The notes under the pieces were generated by a model. It saw only the letters and a list, made by a program, of their open reading frames with translations. It was not told the DNA's origin and did not search any database. The translations under genes were made by a program, and so were the position numbers. From Stentor coeruleus (lineage: Eukaryota > Ciliophora > Heterotrichea > Heterotrichida > Stentoridae), in contig MPUH01000185.1 in the NCBI GenBank assembly GCA_001970955.1, positions 23,582 through 87,581 on the forward strand: a DNA stretch of 64,000 bases. Direction: 5' to 3'. Shown piece by piece: positions 11,002 to 21,325 of the stretch. Every line of letters starts with the position of its first letter. The stretch's first letter is position 1.

Positions 11002-11760
11002 ATGGAATGCCCTGTATGTTTGGATAATTTCGACACTTTATTTCATATGCCTTATGTACTTCCTTGTGGTCACTCAGTTTGTGTGAGTTGTGTAGATGGG
11101 CTTATAAAAGCCTATAATAATTTCTGTCCAATTGATAGAAGAGAATTTATTTCTAGAGACCAGCTCAAACCTAACTACGACCTTTTAGAAACTTTACAAT
11201 GGCAAATTACTTCAGGATCCGAAATTTTGTTTTGTTGTAATGGGCATAAAATTGAAGAACTTGTTTCAGTTACTCAAGACTGTGAAATCTGCAATAAAAG
11301 AAAAGTTAGTCTTTGGTTTTGCATAACATGCCAATATGGGGTTTGCGATAAATGTAAAAATTGGTTTGATCATTCAAAAAGTGTTATTGAACCTGGGTTA
11401 AAATGCTTTCATTCTCATCCTATGAGATTTACTGAAGATGTACAAAAATTTTATCCAAAAAGAAAAGGGGTATTTTTATGTGATGGATGTCTTAAAAAAT
11501 CTGCTGGGTCAAGTGTGCATTGCAGAAAGTGTAATGTTGATTTTTGTGTTGAGTGTTATCAAAAGTTGACAGAGCTTATTCCAATTACTATTAATCTTTT
11601 TTGTACTTGTAGGAATCAGTTGGTGTGGAGGTTTTCTGAAGTGTGTAGTAAATGCAAAAGGTGTAAGAATAAGTATAAGAAGTGTGGGTCGTTTATTTGT
11701 TTGAAATGCAAGAATAAGTTTTGTATAAAATGCACTGATTTTATAAGGAAAGCTAGATAA
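11002..11760 (+). CDS. RING-finger protein (probable E3 ubiquitin ligase) with further zinc-binding motifs
   Basis: The 252-aa protein begins directly with a C3HC4 RING: CPVC at residues 3-6, CGHSVCVSC (~22-30) and CPID (~42-45). RING domains recruit E2 enzymes for ubiquitin transfer, so an E3 ligase role is likely from family knowledge. Downstream, Cys/His pairs continue to the C-terminus: CEIC, CITC, CDKC, CDGC, CRKC, CVEC, CSKC, CLKC and CIKC. These suggest two or more B-box/ZZ/IBR-like zinc modules rather than a coiled coil. A TRIM-like or RBR-like arrangement is possible but no canonical subfamily is clear. It is a single ORF, stop TAA. The final third is strongly Lys/Cys-rich. Confidence 0.85.
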   Translation: MECPVCLDNFDTLFHMPYVLPCGHSVCVSCVDGLIKAYNNFCPIDRREFISRDQLKPNYDLLETLQWQITSGSEILFCCNGHKIEELVSVTQDCEICNKRKVSLWFCITCQYGVCDKCKNWFDHSKSVIEPGLKCFHSHPMRFTEDVQKFYPKRKGVFLCDGCLKKSAGSSVHCRKCNVDFCVECYQKLTELIPITINLFCTCRNQLVWRFSEVCSKCKRCKNKYKKCGSFICLKCKNKFCIKCTDFIRKAR

Positions 11761-12026
11761 AAAGATTATATCTAAATCTATAGATTTTTTACAATAATTT
11801 TTGATTTTGATTTTTAGGTAAAGTTGTGATTGAAGTGAAAGGGTCTTTTATGGTAGTTTACCGAATTTTTCAGAATAAATCCCTACCCCCAACATTTCAC
11901 CAATATTAAAATCTACCTTTACCTAATTTTTCCCTCCCCAATAATAATCCCCACATACATTCTCACCCCATCTCTCTTCCTCCAAAATTCATACCAGCCT
12001 CCAAACTACTTACCATTTAACTATAA

Positions 12027-13547
12027 ATGGCCAATTTAAGTTTAGAGACCGAAAGGAGGTTAGCCGACTTTATCTACTCAATCAGTGAAGGAGAAAAAGA
12101 AGTCGAACAAGCACGAATAAGCCTATCAGAAAACCGAGATTTCGAGCCATACTCAGCTTTTAGAGTAATCGACCGCCTTGGTATTGGATTTATCTCATAC
12201 CTAGACATTCGCGATTTTCTCGATAGAAATCGTGTTTCTTGTACAAACCAAGACATTACTTCAATGATCAAACAATATGATTCAGATTCTGATGGTAGGC
12301 TAGTTTTATCTGAATTTCATCAATTCTCACTTCCTTCAACAAGTGTTGTTCTTCGTGACCTAGCTCTTCAGCGAGGTCCTTATCCTAGGACAACATTAGA
12401 TGTCGAATTTTTATTGGCTAGACTTTTTGAAAAAGAACTCTCTCTGCAGAGAAGACTAGAACTGTCTAGGCGCGATTTAGCACTTAGAGCTGATTTCTCG
12501 ATTCTTTCAGCTTTTTCTGTTATTGATTATCCTAGTACAAGTATGCTTAGTAGAGATAAACTTAGCGACTTTTTGAGAAGGAATGGGAAAATTACTTTTG
12601 AAGAAGATATTGATGCTTTGTTAAGAAGAATGGATGTTGATGGAGATGAAAGATTAAGTTTTTCTGAATTTTCTGATTTTATCAGGACCTTAGAACCTAT
12701 TTACCCTTCGTCACCTAGAAGATCACCTGGTAGATCTAGTCCTTTAAGAAACACTTCACCACTTAGAAGAACTGGAAGCCCTGGAAGGACAAGTTCATCA
12801 TTTGTAGCAAATGAAACATCAATGAGAAGCTCATATGTTAGAGCATCACCACTTACAGTTAATGAAGAAAGTGAACTTGTTAATGTTTTCTTTCAACAAA
12901 TCAGCTTAGAAAGAGATTTAAATACAGCTAAAAAAGATGTTGCGCTATGCAGTGATTTTTCTTTACTTGATGTATTTCAGATGTTTGATATAAATGATAT
13001 AGGATATGTTGGAGAATTTGATCTTGAAGATACTTTGGTTGAGTTAGGAATACGTCCAACACGTGAAGAAATTACTTTGTTGTTTAAACATTATTCATCA
13101 TTAAACAATCGTCGATTGACTTATAGTGAATTTTCTAAGCTTTTTTCACCGAAAGAACTTGAATATTCTAGAATACTCAGTAATAGAATACCATTTAATG
13201 TGCCTAGAGCTGAGAGAAGAAGAATATTTTCTGCTGATACTGTATACAAAATAACAAGGGTTTTGAAATTACATTTGGATAATGAAAATGCTGCGGAAAG
13301 CTTAAGGCATAGACTTGCTAGAAGGCCTAGTTTTAGCATGCATGAAGCTTTTCAAGCTGTTGATCAAGATAGAAATGGATATATAACATTTGGAGAATTC
13401 CAGAGCTTGCTAGAACAAAACGGGATTTTTGCAACAGCAAAAGATGTTGAGAGTCTTATGGATAGATATGATAAAGACAAAGATGGAAGGGTTTCATATT
13501 CTGAATTTCTTGATGAAGTAACTCCGAAATCTCCTTCTAAGTACTAG
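12027..13547 (+). CDS. Multi-EF-hand protein of four repeated modules
   Basis: The 506-aa protein is built from four ~100-residue modules (about 5-105, 120-230, 275-375, 400-500). Each has an E..R..L..R.DFS...AF helix leading into an EF-hand pair. The second hand of modules 1, 2 and 4 has a good loop (DSDSDGRLVLSEF, DVDGDERLSFSEF, DKDKDGRVSYSEF). The first hand of module 4 is also good (DQDRNGYITFGEF). Module 3 loops are degenerate (DINDIGYVGEF and SSLNNRRLTYSEF). A Ser/Pro/Arg-rich linker with SPxR motifs separates modules 2 and 3 (~230-270). Calcium binding is expected. A cortical or basal-body structural role would suit a contractile ciliate but is inference. The stop is TAG. Confidence 0.85.
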   Translation: MANLSLETERRLADFIYSISEGEKEVEQARISLSENRDFEPYSAFRVIDRLGIGFISYLDIRDFLDRNRVSCTNQDITSMIKQYDSDSDGRLVLSEFHQFSLPSTSVVLRDLALQRGPYPRTTLDVEFLLARLFEKELSLQRRLELSRRDLALRADFSILSAFSVIDYPSTSMLSRDKLSDFLRRNGKITFEEDIDALLRRMDVDGDERLSFSEFSDFIRTLEPIYPSSPRRSPGRSSPLRNTSPLRRTGSPGRTSSSFVANETSMRSSYVRASPLTVNEESELVNVFFQQISLERDLNTAKKDVALCSDFSLLDVFQMFDINDIGYVGEFDLEDTLVELGIRPTREEITLLFKHYSSLNNRRLTYSEFSKLFSPKELEYSRILSNRIPFNVPRAERRRIFSADTVYKITRVLKLHLDNENAAESLRHRLARRPSFSMHEAFQAVDQDRNGYITFGEFQSLLEQNGIFATAKDVESLMDRYDKDKDGRVSYSEFLDEVTPKSPSKY

Positions 13548-14081
13548 ATAGTTAATTTAGTTTTCTATTAAGAGTTTTTTTTTTAAGTTGTAGTTTTGGT
13601 TGAGGCTGGATAAATTGAAGAAGGAGCCTTATAAGAACTGTTATAAAAATATTATTAGATAAACTATAATAAATATAAAATTACATATTGAGAAATATGT
13701 AGTTATTTGTTTAATGTTTGCTTGTATTAGACTGCAAACCATATAACTTCCAAGTTTAAAAAAATATTGCATTAGTTTCTCAAAATAGCATACATCACAT
13801 TCTCCATAAAAACTAAAAATTCTCCATAAAATAATATCTTACCTTAAAAATTCACATAAAATATATACCTCCATTACATTATCCTTTCACAAAAAAAACC
13901 AATAATTCAAACCTCACATTTCTATTCAACTTCAAGTATTTTCAAAATTTAAAACCCTTCAATAATTTATCAACTAAAAAACTATAAAAACCCTTATAAA
14001 TTTCTTCCCAATCCTACCCCTCATCAATTTGCTTCATTTTCTTCCCTATTCTAACCCTAACAATAACCCATAATAAAGTCA
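13548..14081 (+). other. Intergenic, 5' flank of SHIPPO gene
   Basis: The sequence changes from T/G-rich just after the EF-hand gene to strongly C/A-rich before the next ATG. It includes CCCTATTCTAACCCTAAC near 14044. This pattern recurs before other genes in the window. CCCTAA occurs only once in tandem context, so it is not a telomere. Confidence 0.5.
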
Positions 14082-15533
14082 ATGGAAGACTTAAAACTAC
14101 CAAACCAAAAAGTCAGCTACTTCACAAACACATTCAAATTACCCAATCAATCCCCAAACCGATTTACCACCACAAATCAAAAATCCTCCAAAACCACCTC
14201 AAACCAAAACTTAACAGCTTTAAAATTAACAAAGTCTTTATCCAACAATCTAACCCCAAGACCAGAAAAAAACGGGTCAATTCCAAACTCCTACTCAATA
14301 TCTTTGCATTTAAAATCCCCATTATCATCAATATCAAATACTTCTTATTATCAATCATTATATCCAACTCCAGGACCAGGGGATTATGAAACTAAACGAT
14401 TAGATTCAGGTCCAGCTCATTCATTTAGTAAAAGCCCACGAGAAATTTATCGTCAAATTTCAACACCAGGTCCTTCAGACTATAGCCCACAACGTAAAGA
14501 TCATTCATATTCATCTGTGCTTATAGGTAAACCAAAAAATGAATTAAGAGTTAAAACCCCAGGTCCAGGAAGTTATTATATAGAAAAACGTGAAGGTTCG
14601 CCTATATTTTCTATAGGTAGAAGTACAAGATTTAATAAACAAGAGTTTTCTCCTGGGCCTACAGATTATAATACAGGTATAAAAATACATACACCAACTT
14701 GTGTTATTGGGAAATCTAAAAGGCTTTTATTTGATGAAATTATTGGGTCTCAAGCAAGTAACCCAGGACCAAGTGATTATTACACTGAAACTAAGCATCA
14801 TTCACCATCATGTATTATTGGAAAATCTAAACGACTTTTATTAGATGATATTATTAGGAATCATGCTAAAGAGCCAGGGCCAGGGTCTTATTCAAGTACT
14901 CAAAAAAAACACTCAGCTTCTGCGTTTTTAATAGGAAAACCTCGAGACTCAGTATCAACAAGTCCAGGACCAGCACAATATTATTCAGAAACCTTGGTCA
15001 ATTATCCAAGGTCAGCTGCTTATTCGATAGGTTCATCAACTAGACCTAATATTATACGTAATAATTTCCCAGGACCTTGTGATTATAGTTATACATCAAG
15101 ATCAAATTCTCATAGATGTATTTTTTCTAGGTCTTCTAGAAATTTACTTGATATTACTCAATCACCTGGACCTGATTATTCTCCTCCATCAACACTTAGT
15201 AAACTTGGAGGGGTTATTAGCCCAAGATTTGGCTCCAAATTAGATGTTTCACCTGGACCTGGGGATTATAATATTTTAAGAACTTCAGAAAGTGTGAGTT
15301 TTACTATACCAAAAGCTGGGGTAAATGGAAATAGTAGAGGGTTTTTGACTGGGGTTGATTTTTATAAAGCGTTTGTTAGGAGCAGGTCACCGATAATTAG
15401 TTTTGATGATGATAAGAGGAAGGATGTGTATAGAAAGAGGGTCAGTTATGGGACTGGGAATATGGAGAGAGCTAAAGGGTTCCTAAAAGCTCAGTTTATG
15501 GGAAAAGGAAAAAATGTGAAATTTAGAGTTTAA
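14082..15533 (+). CDS. SHIPPO/sperm-tail PG-rich repeat (STPGR) protein
   Basis: The 483-aa protein contains about ten Pro-Gly-Pro repeats: PGPGDYETK, PGPSDYSPQ, PGPGSYYIE, PGPTDYNTG, PGPSDYYTE, PGPGSYSST, PGPAQYYSE, PGPCDYSYT, PGPDYSPP and PGPGDYNIL. They are spaced 25-45 residues apart, each followed by a short IGK/RS-rich segment. This is the STPGR (ODF3/CIMAP) pattern of proteins bound to microtubules of cilia and cytoskeleton. The first ~85 residues are Asn/Thr/Ser-rich and disordered. The C-terminal ~60 residues are basic. The ATG is the first after the C-rich flank and the gene is a single ORF ending TAA. A microtubule-associated role is family knowledge; location in cilium or cortical ribbons is inference. 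Confidence 0.9.
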   Translation: MEDLKLPNQKVSYFTNTFKLPNQSPNRFTTTNQKSSKTTSNQNLTALKLTKSLSNNLTPRPEKNGSIPNSYSISLHLKSPLSSISNTSYYQSLYPTPGPGDYETKRLDSGPAHSFSKSPREIYRQISTPGPSDYSPQRKDHSYSSVLIGKPKNELRVKTPGPGSYYIEKREGSPIFSIGRSTRFNKQEFSPGPTDYNTGIKIHTPTCVIGKSKRLLFDEIIGSQASNPGPSDYYTETKHHSPSCIIGKSKRLLLDDIIRNHAKEPGPGSYSSTQKKHSASAFLIGKPRDSVSTSPGPAQYYSETLVNYPRSAAYSIGSSTRPNIIRNNFPGPCDYSYTSRSNSHRCIFSRSSRNLLDITQSPGPDYSPPSTLSKLGGVISPRFGSKLDVSPGPGDYNILRTSESVSFTIPKAGVNGNSRGFLTGVDFYKAFVRSRSPIISFDDDKRKDVYRKRVSYGTGNMERAKGFLKAQFMGKGKNVKFRV

Positions 15534-15990
15534 TTTAAATGATGATGTTTGGATTATATGTGATTATATGGATTTTTTTTATTGTAAAGAAATAACTTTA
15601 TATTTAATATGAAAATTTCTGAACATAAAGCATAATATAATCATTAGACTCTATCATAAAAATATTTCCTAGTTTATAAACAATCACTAATAAATCTTTC
15701 TTGATAAATTTTATATTAAATTCATAGCTTAATAAGGATATTTAAGTAAAATAATGACAAAGCTTATCAAAGAAAAAAACTAATCAGCACATTTAAAGAA
15801 AACTTAAGAAAAAACATAAAAATCCTCATCAAGAAACTTTATCTTAAACTTACATTATCATTTCAATCATGAAAAAAAACTATAAAACTATACCTTAAAA
15901 TCTATTCAAGCCTTAAAAAAACTGAGTATTTTAATATACACATTACTAATATTGTTTCTTAGTTCTAAAATATAATAAAAGAAAAATAAA
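15534..15990. other. Intergenic, same-strand spacer
   Basis: AT-rich spacer with A-rich runs before the next ATG. Nothing else is recognisable. Confidence 0.5.
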
Positions 15991-17658
15991 ATGAAGAAAA
16001 TCATAATTTTCAAAACTGGGACTGATAAAAAACCCATAACTCCAAGTTCTAGATGCCGAACCGCTACAGCATCTGCACGAGAACGTTCAGAAAAAATCGA
16101 TCTAGAAATAACTAAAGCAAACCAAACACGTCTAGTAAAAGAAGTTGAACGGAGTAAAATCCTAATAGACAGCTTTTCTTTTGAAAAACCAAAACCTGCT
16201 TCTTTTTATATAAATAAAGCAAGAGAAAAGTTTAATAAGAAAAACAAAGGAAAAGATTGTTTATTTACATTTGAAAATAGAGGAAAAGTATTTGGGCCAA
16301 TGCTTTCTACTCAAATTATAAAAAGTGCAGAAAAAGTTAAAAATGCTGCTAAAAGTCAAAGAACTATAGATGATATTATAAGGGAATCTATTAATGGGGA
16401 TAATTTTTTACCTGATTGGCTAGCTGAAAGACCTGATTATCAAGCGATAAGTAAAAAAAATTTAGTTGTTGATGGGAATATATCGGATATTTGTGCTACA
16501 CCGCTTAATAATAGAACTGAAGCTGAGAAAATGATGTTTATTAAATGGCTTACTTCAGCTAGATTTTTTAATAAACTGGCAAATAGGGTTATTAAAGATA
16601 CCTGTGATAAACTGATAAGAGTAAAATTCAAAGAAAATGATACTATTATCAAAAAAGGTGATGTTGGTGACTGTCTCTACATAATCTATTCGGGCAAAGC
16701 AAAAATCCAATTAGAACCCGACATAATCCACGACATAATCGGTGCAAAATCAGTAATAGGCGAGCATGCTCTAGACACCAACAAAAAGCGCACAGCTTCT
16801 GTAATAGCCCTCGAGCCAATAATCGCATTCAAACTTACCAAAACAGACTACGACCAAATCCTCCTCAACATCAAAAAGCTTGAAAAATACAAAAGTAGCA
16901 AACTTCTCATGTCCATCCCATTTTTCCGTAACTGGAGCTATCTTAAAGTCCAACACCTAAGTAATTTTCTTATAAAAAAAGTTTATCCTAAAGGTGAAAT
17001 CCTATACGACAAAGGTGATAATAGCGATACTTTCTATATAATTAAAAAAGGTCAAATTGATATACAAGCCTATGTTGAAATGCAACATATAAATCGTTGG
17101 CCAACAGGATGTAAACAATGGAAGATTTTAGAAATAAACAAAAAGTATATAGTAACAATAGCTAGTCTAAAAAGAGGAAGCTATTTTGGGGAAACTACTA
17201 TGATTGAACAAATTCCCAGAACTTATAGGGCGATTTGTGTTATGGATACTATTTGTTTGACTATTAATAAAGATGAATTTTTCGAAAACTTTTCTGTTAA
17301 AGATCTGGAAATACTACAGGAAAATACATATGTGCATATACCTAAAGAAAAGGATTTACAGAAAAAACTTATTCAAGAAATGGATGAAAAAGTTTCAAAT
17401 GTGAGGATTATATAGGAAAAAGCGATATACGATTCGATGGAAGTTGATTTTAATAACCCTGATGGAAGAGAATCGTTGTTGGATAATAAGACCAAGAAGT
17501 TGAGGAATTGGATTTTTGATTTGAAAAAAAGAATTAAAGATAATACGACTGAGATGAATAAAAGAGTTGTTTCTCAGAATAAAAAGAGTATTTCTATTGA
17601 TTCGATTGTTATGTTGAATTCGTTTTGTTCTGATATTAAGAAAACTAAAGTTAAATAA
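15991..17658 (+). CDS. Protein with two cyclic-nucleotide-binding domains (spliced, 15-nt intron)
   Basis: The ORF from 15991 stops at TAG 17413-17415, but this TAG ends a 15-nt intron (17401-17415). Removing it continues in frame to TAA 17658, giving 550 aa. The N-terminal ~195 residues are basic and unrecognised. CNB domain A spans ~205-300 (GDVGDCLYIIYSGKAKI, then the phosphate-binding cassette with VIGEHA...KRTASV). CNB domain B spans ~315-430 (KGDNSDTFYIIKKGQI, then YFGETTMIEQIPRTYRAICV). Both cassettes keep the Glu and Arg that contact cyclic nucleotide, so cAMP or cGMP binding is likely. No kinase, channel or pseudosubstrate is seen. A PKA-regulatory-like or ciliary CNB-adaptor role is possible. 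The exon after the intron adds a basic helical tail. Confidence 0.85.
17401..17415 (+). other. 15-nt spliceosomal intron (phase 0)
   Basis: GTGAGGATTATATAG begins GTG and ends TATATAG. It lies between the AAT and GAA codons of the CNB gene. Its last triplet is an in-frame TAG. Without it the reading frame continues for 81 more codons (17416-17658). Size and 3' end match three other introns in this window. Confidence 0.8.
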
Positions 17659-17719
17659 TTATATATTATTATAATAAAGTGGATATAATAAGACTATAAC
17701 AATAAAGATTTACTTATAA

Positions 17720-18583
17720 TTAATGGGATGGAGGCCGACGACCTACTGATTTTGCTCGGACTTGCTCTGAAGTGCTTCTTATATGTGTTTTATTGATTAT
17801 TTTTGAAGCTAATTTTATATCAAAAATTTTATTGCGGATCATGTCGCTTTCGTTTACGGATTTTCTTATAATTTTATTCCTTTCTCTGTTGTTTCTAACT
17901 GATTTTTCTTGTATGATTTTTTGGATTTTCTGCAAGCCCATAGACTTTTCTTCAAATTTCTGTTTAATATCTTCATAATCATCTTCACGTTTTCCTCTTA
18001 TTTTATTGAAAAGTAGTTTTTCTGGCTCAAAATGAGGAGAATTAATGGCAGCCCGCAATTCAACAACTTCATTTTCAAGTTTTTTTGTAAGAAAATCTTT
18101 TTTCTTAAGGTCTTCTTCTAGTTTAGCCACTTTTTCAGTCAAAATTTTCAAGTTTTTTTTATCATTTTTGATTTTCGCGAATGATTTCACCTTTTCTTGA
18201 AGATCTTTTATTTCATTTAGATGCTTGTAGTTCTCATTTTCTAAATCTTCTGTATGAGTTTGATTTGTTTCAATATGTAATTTTAACTGATGTTCAACGC
18301 TTATATGCCTTCTAACCTCAGCTTCTAGTTTTTGTAACATTGATTCAAACTGACTGGTTTTTTTAACTAGTTCTGCACTGTCTGCATTCTTGAAATCTCT
18401 TTTAAAAGATAGTAAGTTTGTGATTATGTCTTTAAGATTTTCTAAAACTTCACTGTCGTCGATTTCTTCGATTGTGTTGGATTCTTCTATAGTCATGCTA
18501 GATTCTTCAATGCTACAATTTTCTATAAAAACTTCTTTGAATAGTTCACGAAGCTGCTTAGAAAGGATATTTGAAGTACTCAT
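17720..18583 (-). CDS. Coiled-coil protein
   Basis: The 287-aa protein is predominantly heptad-like coiled coil from ~60 to ~235. The acidic N-terminus (IEESSMTIEESNTIEEID) and basic C-terminus (VRAKSVGRRPPSH) are likely disordered. No enzymatic motif is seen and the protein is not recognised. A structural or scaffold role is inference. It is convergent with the CNB gene, with 61 bp between stops, and the stop is TAA. Confidence 0.65.
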   Translation of the reverse strand: MSTSNILSKQLRELFKEVFIENCSIEESSMTIEESNTIEEIDDSEVLENLKDIITNLLSFKRDFKNADSAELVKKTSQFESMLQKLEAEVRRHISVEHQLKLHIETNQTHTEDLENENYKHLNEIKDLQEKVKSFAKIKNDKKNLKILTEKVAKLEEDLKKKDFLTKKLENEVVELRAAINSPHFEPEKLLFNKIRGKREDDYEDIKQKFEEKSMGLQKIQKIIQEKSVRNNRERNKIIRKSVNESDMIRNKIFDIKLASKIINKTHIRSTSEQVRAKSVGRRPPSH

Positions 18584-19239
18584 TGAATATAAGAATAGTA
18601 TTTATATATCATCATAATATTAACATCTATTATCTTATATAAAACAAATACTATTAAAATACTTAATAAATATAAAATGACTATCATCTTCTTATTACAA
18701 CTAAATTCATATTATATATTCAAACTGTCAAGAATAAAATTTAAGATTTATTAGAAGTGATAAATGTGATAAAAATATTAGGGAAATTTAAGAGTTTAAT
18801 TTTTAAAGTAGGATTTGGGTTAGGAATAATTTAGGTGTGTTTTTAAGATGTGTAGTTGTTAGGATTTGTGTGTGCTTGTGGATGGTTAAAATGTTTGATT
18901 TAAAGGTATTATTAAGCAAACAAGAATATTAGCTGTGCTGTAAAATCGTTAATTATATGATTGTTATTATTTTATTTATCATAATATAAACAGACTATAT
19001 TAAATAGATATCTTATTGATACTGAAAGTGCAATTTTCTTATAAATCCATAGTTGTTTTTTTTTAATATATATACTTGCTTCTAGTTCAGATGGGTTAAA
19101 AAACTATTCGCTTATGATTTTATTTATCTTATGCTTATCATACTACTAAAAAAATACACTAGATCTCATTTCATAAATAACTCAAAAATTAAGATTTTTT
19201 TTTTACATTAAGTAATACTAATCAAACTTAATAGCTGTG
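18584..19239. other. Divergent intergenic region
   Basis: This lies between a coiled-coil gene (-) and a small orphan (+). The middle (18770-18900) is G/T-rich on the + strand. No further gene or repeat is seen. Confidence 0.5.
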
Positions 19240-19776
19240 ATGAGCATTATCACACATTTACATCAAAAAAGCGCAGGCGACACTTTTCCAGAAAAACCTC
19301 ACAAACTTCCCTTTCTAACCAAAAGAGTCCACCCCCTCGAATTCTATCCTCCAAAAGCATCCCTAGAATCTTTCGATCACCACGACAACTTCAAGCAATT
19401 TCAAACTCCAAAGCCGAAATCCAACCCAACCAACCAATTTTCTCCTCTCTCAATGCAAACATACGATATCCCACCTCTAAAATACTCTTCTTTCAAATCC
19501 TCTCCCGACAATCTCCGCAAAAAAAATCGTCGTAAAAACAGCTACACAATATCAATTCCCGAGCTTTTAGAAAACAAACATCAAATCAACATAATCTCCG
19601 AATCTCAACTAAACCGAACTAAACAACTAAAACAATCAATAGCATATAAACGTGCATTTAAAAGAATTGAACCTCATGAAATCAAATCCCCAGCTAACAC
19701 CCTAGGTGAAAAACTAGTTCGAATGCACAAACTAGTTATAGACCCATTATTAAAAGAAGAAGATTTCCTTAATTAA
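19240..19776 (+). CDS. Small Pro/Ser/Lys-rich hypothetical protein
   Basis: The 178-aa protein starts at ATG 19240 (an upstream in-frame GTG is not a likely eukaryotic start). It is rich in Pro, Ser, Lys and His with no recognised domain, and appears disordered (for example PKPKSNPTNQFSPLS and KKNRRKNSYTIS). The C-terminal ~40 residues (SPANTLGEKLVRMHKLVIDP) are better ordered. Codon third positions are C/A-rich like neighbouring real genes, and upstream composition fits a 5' flank, supporting a real gene. It is convergent with kelch-BTB, 52 bp between stops. Function unknown. Confidence 0.6.
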   Translation: MSIITHLHQKSAGDTFPEKPHKLPFLTKRVHPLEFYPPKASLESFDHHDNFKQFQTPKPKSNPTNQFSPLSMQTYDIPPLKYSSFKSSPDNLRKKNRRKNSYTISIPELLENKHQINIISESQLNRTKQLKQSIAYKRAFKRIEPHEIKSPANTLGEKLVRMHKLVIDPLLKEEDFLN

Positions 19777-19828
19777 CATACTAATTTAAACCATTTTCTA
19801 CATTTTATATTTAAAGTATTAGTATATA

Positions 19829-21325
19829 TTATCTTTTAGTTAATATATCTAATACTAATTCCACATTGGCTCTAGCCATTTCTTTAAACCCATTACTTTT
19901 GCTAATTTTATCAAAATTACCCAATATAAACTCTAAAGATGCTTCTTTTAAACTTTGTATGTTATACACATCAGAAGTTTGATAGATTATTGCGGCATTT
20001 TCTATATCAATTGATGATAATATACTATGCTCACATATTTTTTTTAATCGGTCTAGGCATAAAAGATCTGCTGCTTCAAGGATTTCTAATGTATGATTGG
20101 TATTTGTGTCGATTTGATCTGTGTATAAGTATTTAAGAACTTCATAAAATGCTTTATAGGATATGTTGGTAATATGGATTTCATGTGAGTTGGATTCAAT
20201 CATTTCTCCTGAAAACATAGCTTCGAAGTATTTAGATCGACTTAATATGAATTTATGTGCAGGTATTGGCTGATCTTCTATAATAATATTCACATCACTG
20301 TATTTATCATTTCCAATCATAAATGAGAGCTCTGAAATCAGAGTGCTTGGGGGGATTTCTGAGTTTTCAAGTTCAAACATGAACTGTTTAAAGTCATTAA
20401 GTCGTTGAGTACCGTCATATCCACCAAAGACATAAAAGCATTTTTTATAAGCAACGCCGATATGGCAGAATCGTGAGCAAGGGGCTGTACCTCCACTCGA
20501 ATATACTGGGACCCATTTTTGTTCTGAGAATTTAAACTCATAAAAATCATTACGGGCATTACCTGTAGATCCTCCGAATATAAATAACGAGTTCTTATAA
20601 GAAACTGCAACATGAGAATCCCTTGCACTTGGTGGGCTACCTAAAGTTTCGATTTGATTCCACATCTCATTAGTAAAGCTCCAAGCATAAAAATCATTTA
20701 ACTGTCTTGTCCCATCATGGCCTCCAAAAACTATCATTTTATCCCCTACAACAGTTGCTGTTGTTCTATACCTAGGCTTAGGCCAACTTTCATTATTCCC
20801 TAAAGAATCAGTCACTGGTTTCCATGACTTTTGTTGAAAATCGTATCTATGAAAATCATTACGATAAAGTCCATCATAACCAGCAAAAACAAACATACCC
20901 CCTTCATAAACAACAGCAACATGAGAATGTCTGGAAGATGGGGGATTACCTATACTTTGAATTTCCCTCCACATATTTGTCGTAACATTGTATTCATAAA
21001 AATCATTAACTCGATTATAACCGTCATAACCTCCGTTTATATATACACATTTACCATATACTACTGATACATGACGATCTCGAGGAGATGGTGTTTGATC
21101 TGTTAATTGGATTATATTCCATTCTAAAGTTGTGAAATTAAATCTGCAGAATTCATTTGTTCGTTGAACACCATCGTAACCACCAAATATATATAAAGAA
21201 TTGTCTAATACTACACCTGTATGTAATGATCTTTGACATGGTACTTGGCTTATTGTTGGGATAATATTCCAGCACCAGGATTTGTTTTCAATAGTTTCTT
21301 CTTGTGGGTGTCTAGATTCTCCCAT
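19829..21325 (-). CDS. Kelch-BTB protein (LZTR1-like order)
   Basis: The 498-aa protein has six kelch repeats (~25-320) with strong motifs such as LYIFGGYDG, VYINGGYDG, MFVFAGYDG, MIVFGGHDG, LFIFGGSTG and FYVFGGYDG, forming one beta-propeller. A C-terminal BTB domain (~335-440; YSDVNIIIEDQPIPAHKFILSRSKYFEAMF) is followed by a short BACK-like helical tail. Kelch before BTB matches the LZTR1/RCBTB-like order rather than KLHL (BTB first). BTB domains usually recruit Cullin-3, so a substrate-adaptor role in ubiquitination is likely from family knowledge. It is a single ORF. Just upstream, on its own strand, CCAATCCTAACCCTGA-type C/A-rich sequence is present. Confidence 0.9.
   Translation of the reverse strand: MGESRHPQEETIENKSWCWNIIPTISQVPCQRSLHTGVVLDNSLYIFGGYDGVQRTNEFCRFNFTTLEWNIIQLTDQTPSPRDRHVSVVYGKCVYINGGYDGYNRVNDFYEYNVTTNMWREIQSIGNPPSSRHSHVAVVYEGGMFVFAGYDGLYRNDFHRYDFQQKSWKPVTDSLGNNESWPKPRYRTTATVVGDKMIVFGGHDGTRQLNDFYAWSFTNEMWNQIETLGSPPSARDSHVAVSYKNSLFIFGGSTGNARNDFYEFKFSEQKWVPVYSSGGTAPCSRFCHIGVAYKKCFYVFGGYDGTQRLNDFKQFMFELENSEIPPSTLISELSFMIGNDKYSDVNIIIEDQPIPAHKFILSRSKYFEAMFSGEMIESNSHEIHITNISYKAFYEVLKYLYTDQIDTNTNHTLEILEAADLLCLDRLKKICEHSILSSIDIENAAIIYQTSDVYNIQSLKEASLEFILGNFDKISKSNGFKEMARANVELVLDILTKR

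Noticed and set aside
14044-14070. CCCTAACCCTAA-like sequence as telomere or internal telomeric repeat
   Set aside because: Only a partial single copy within a generally C/A-rich 5' flank; no tandem run.
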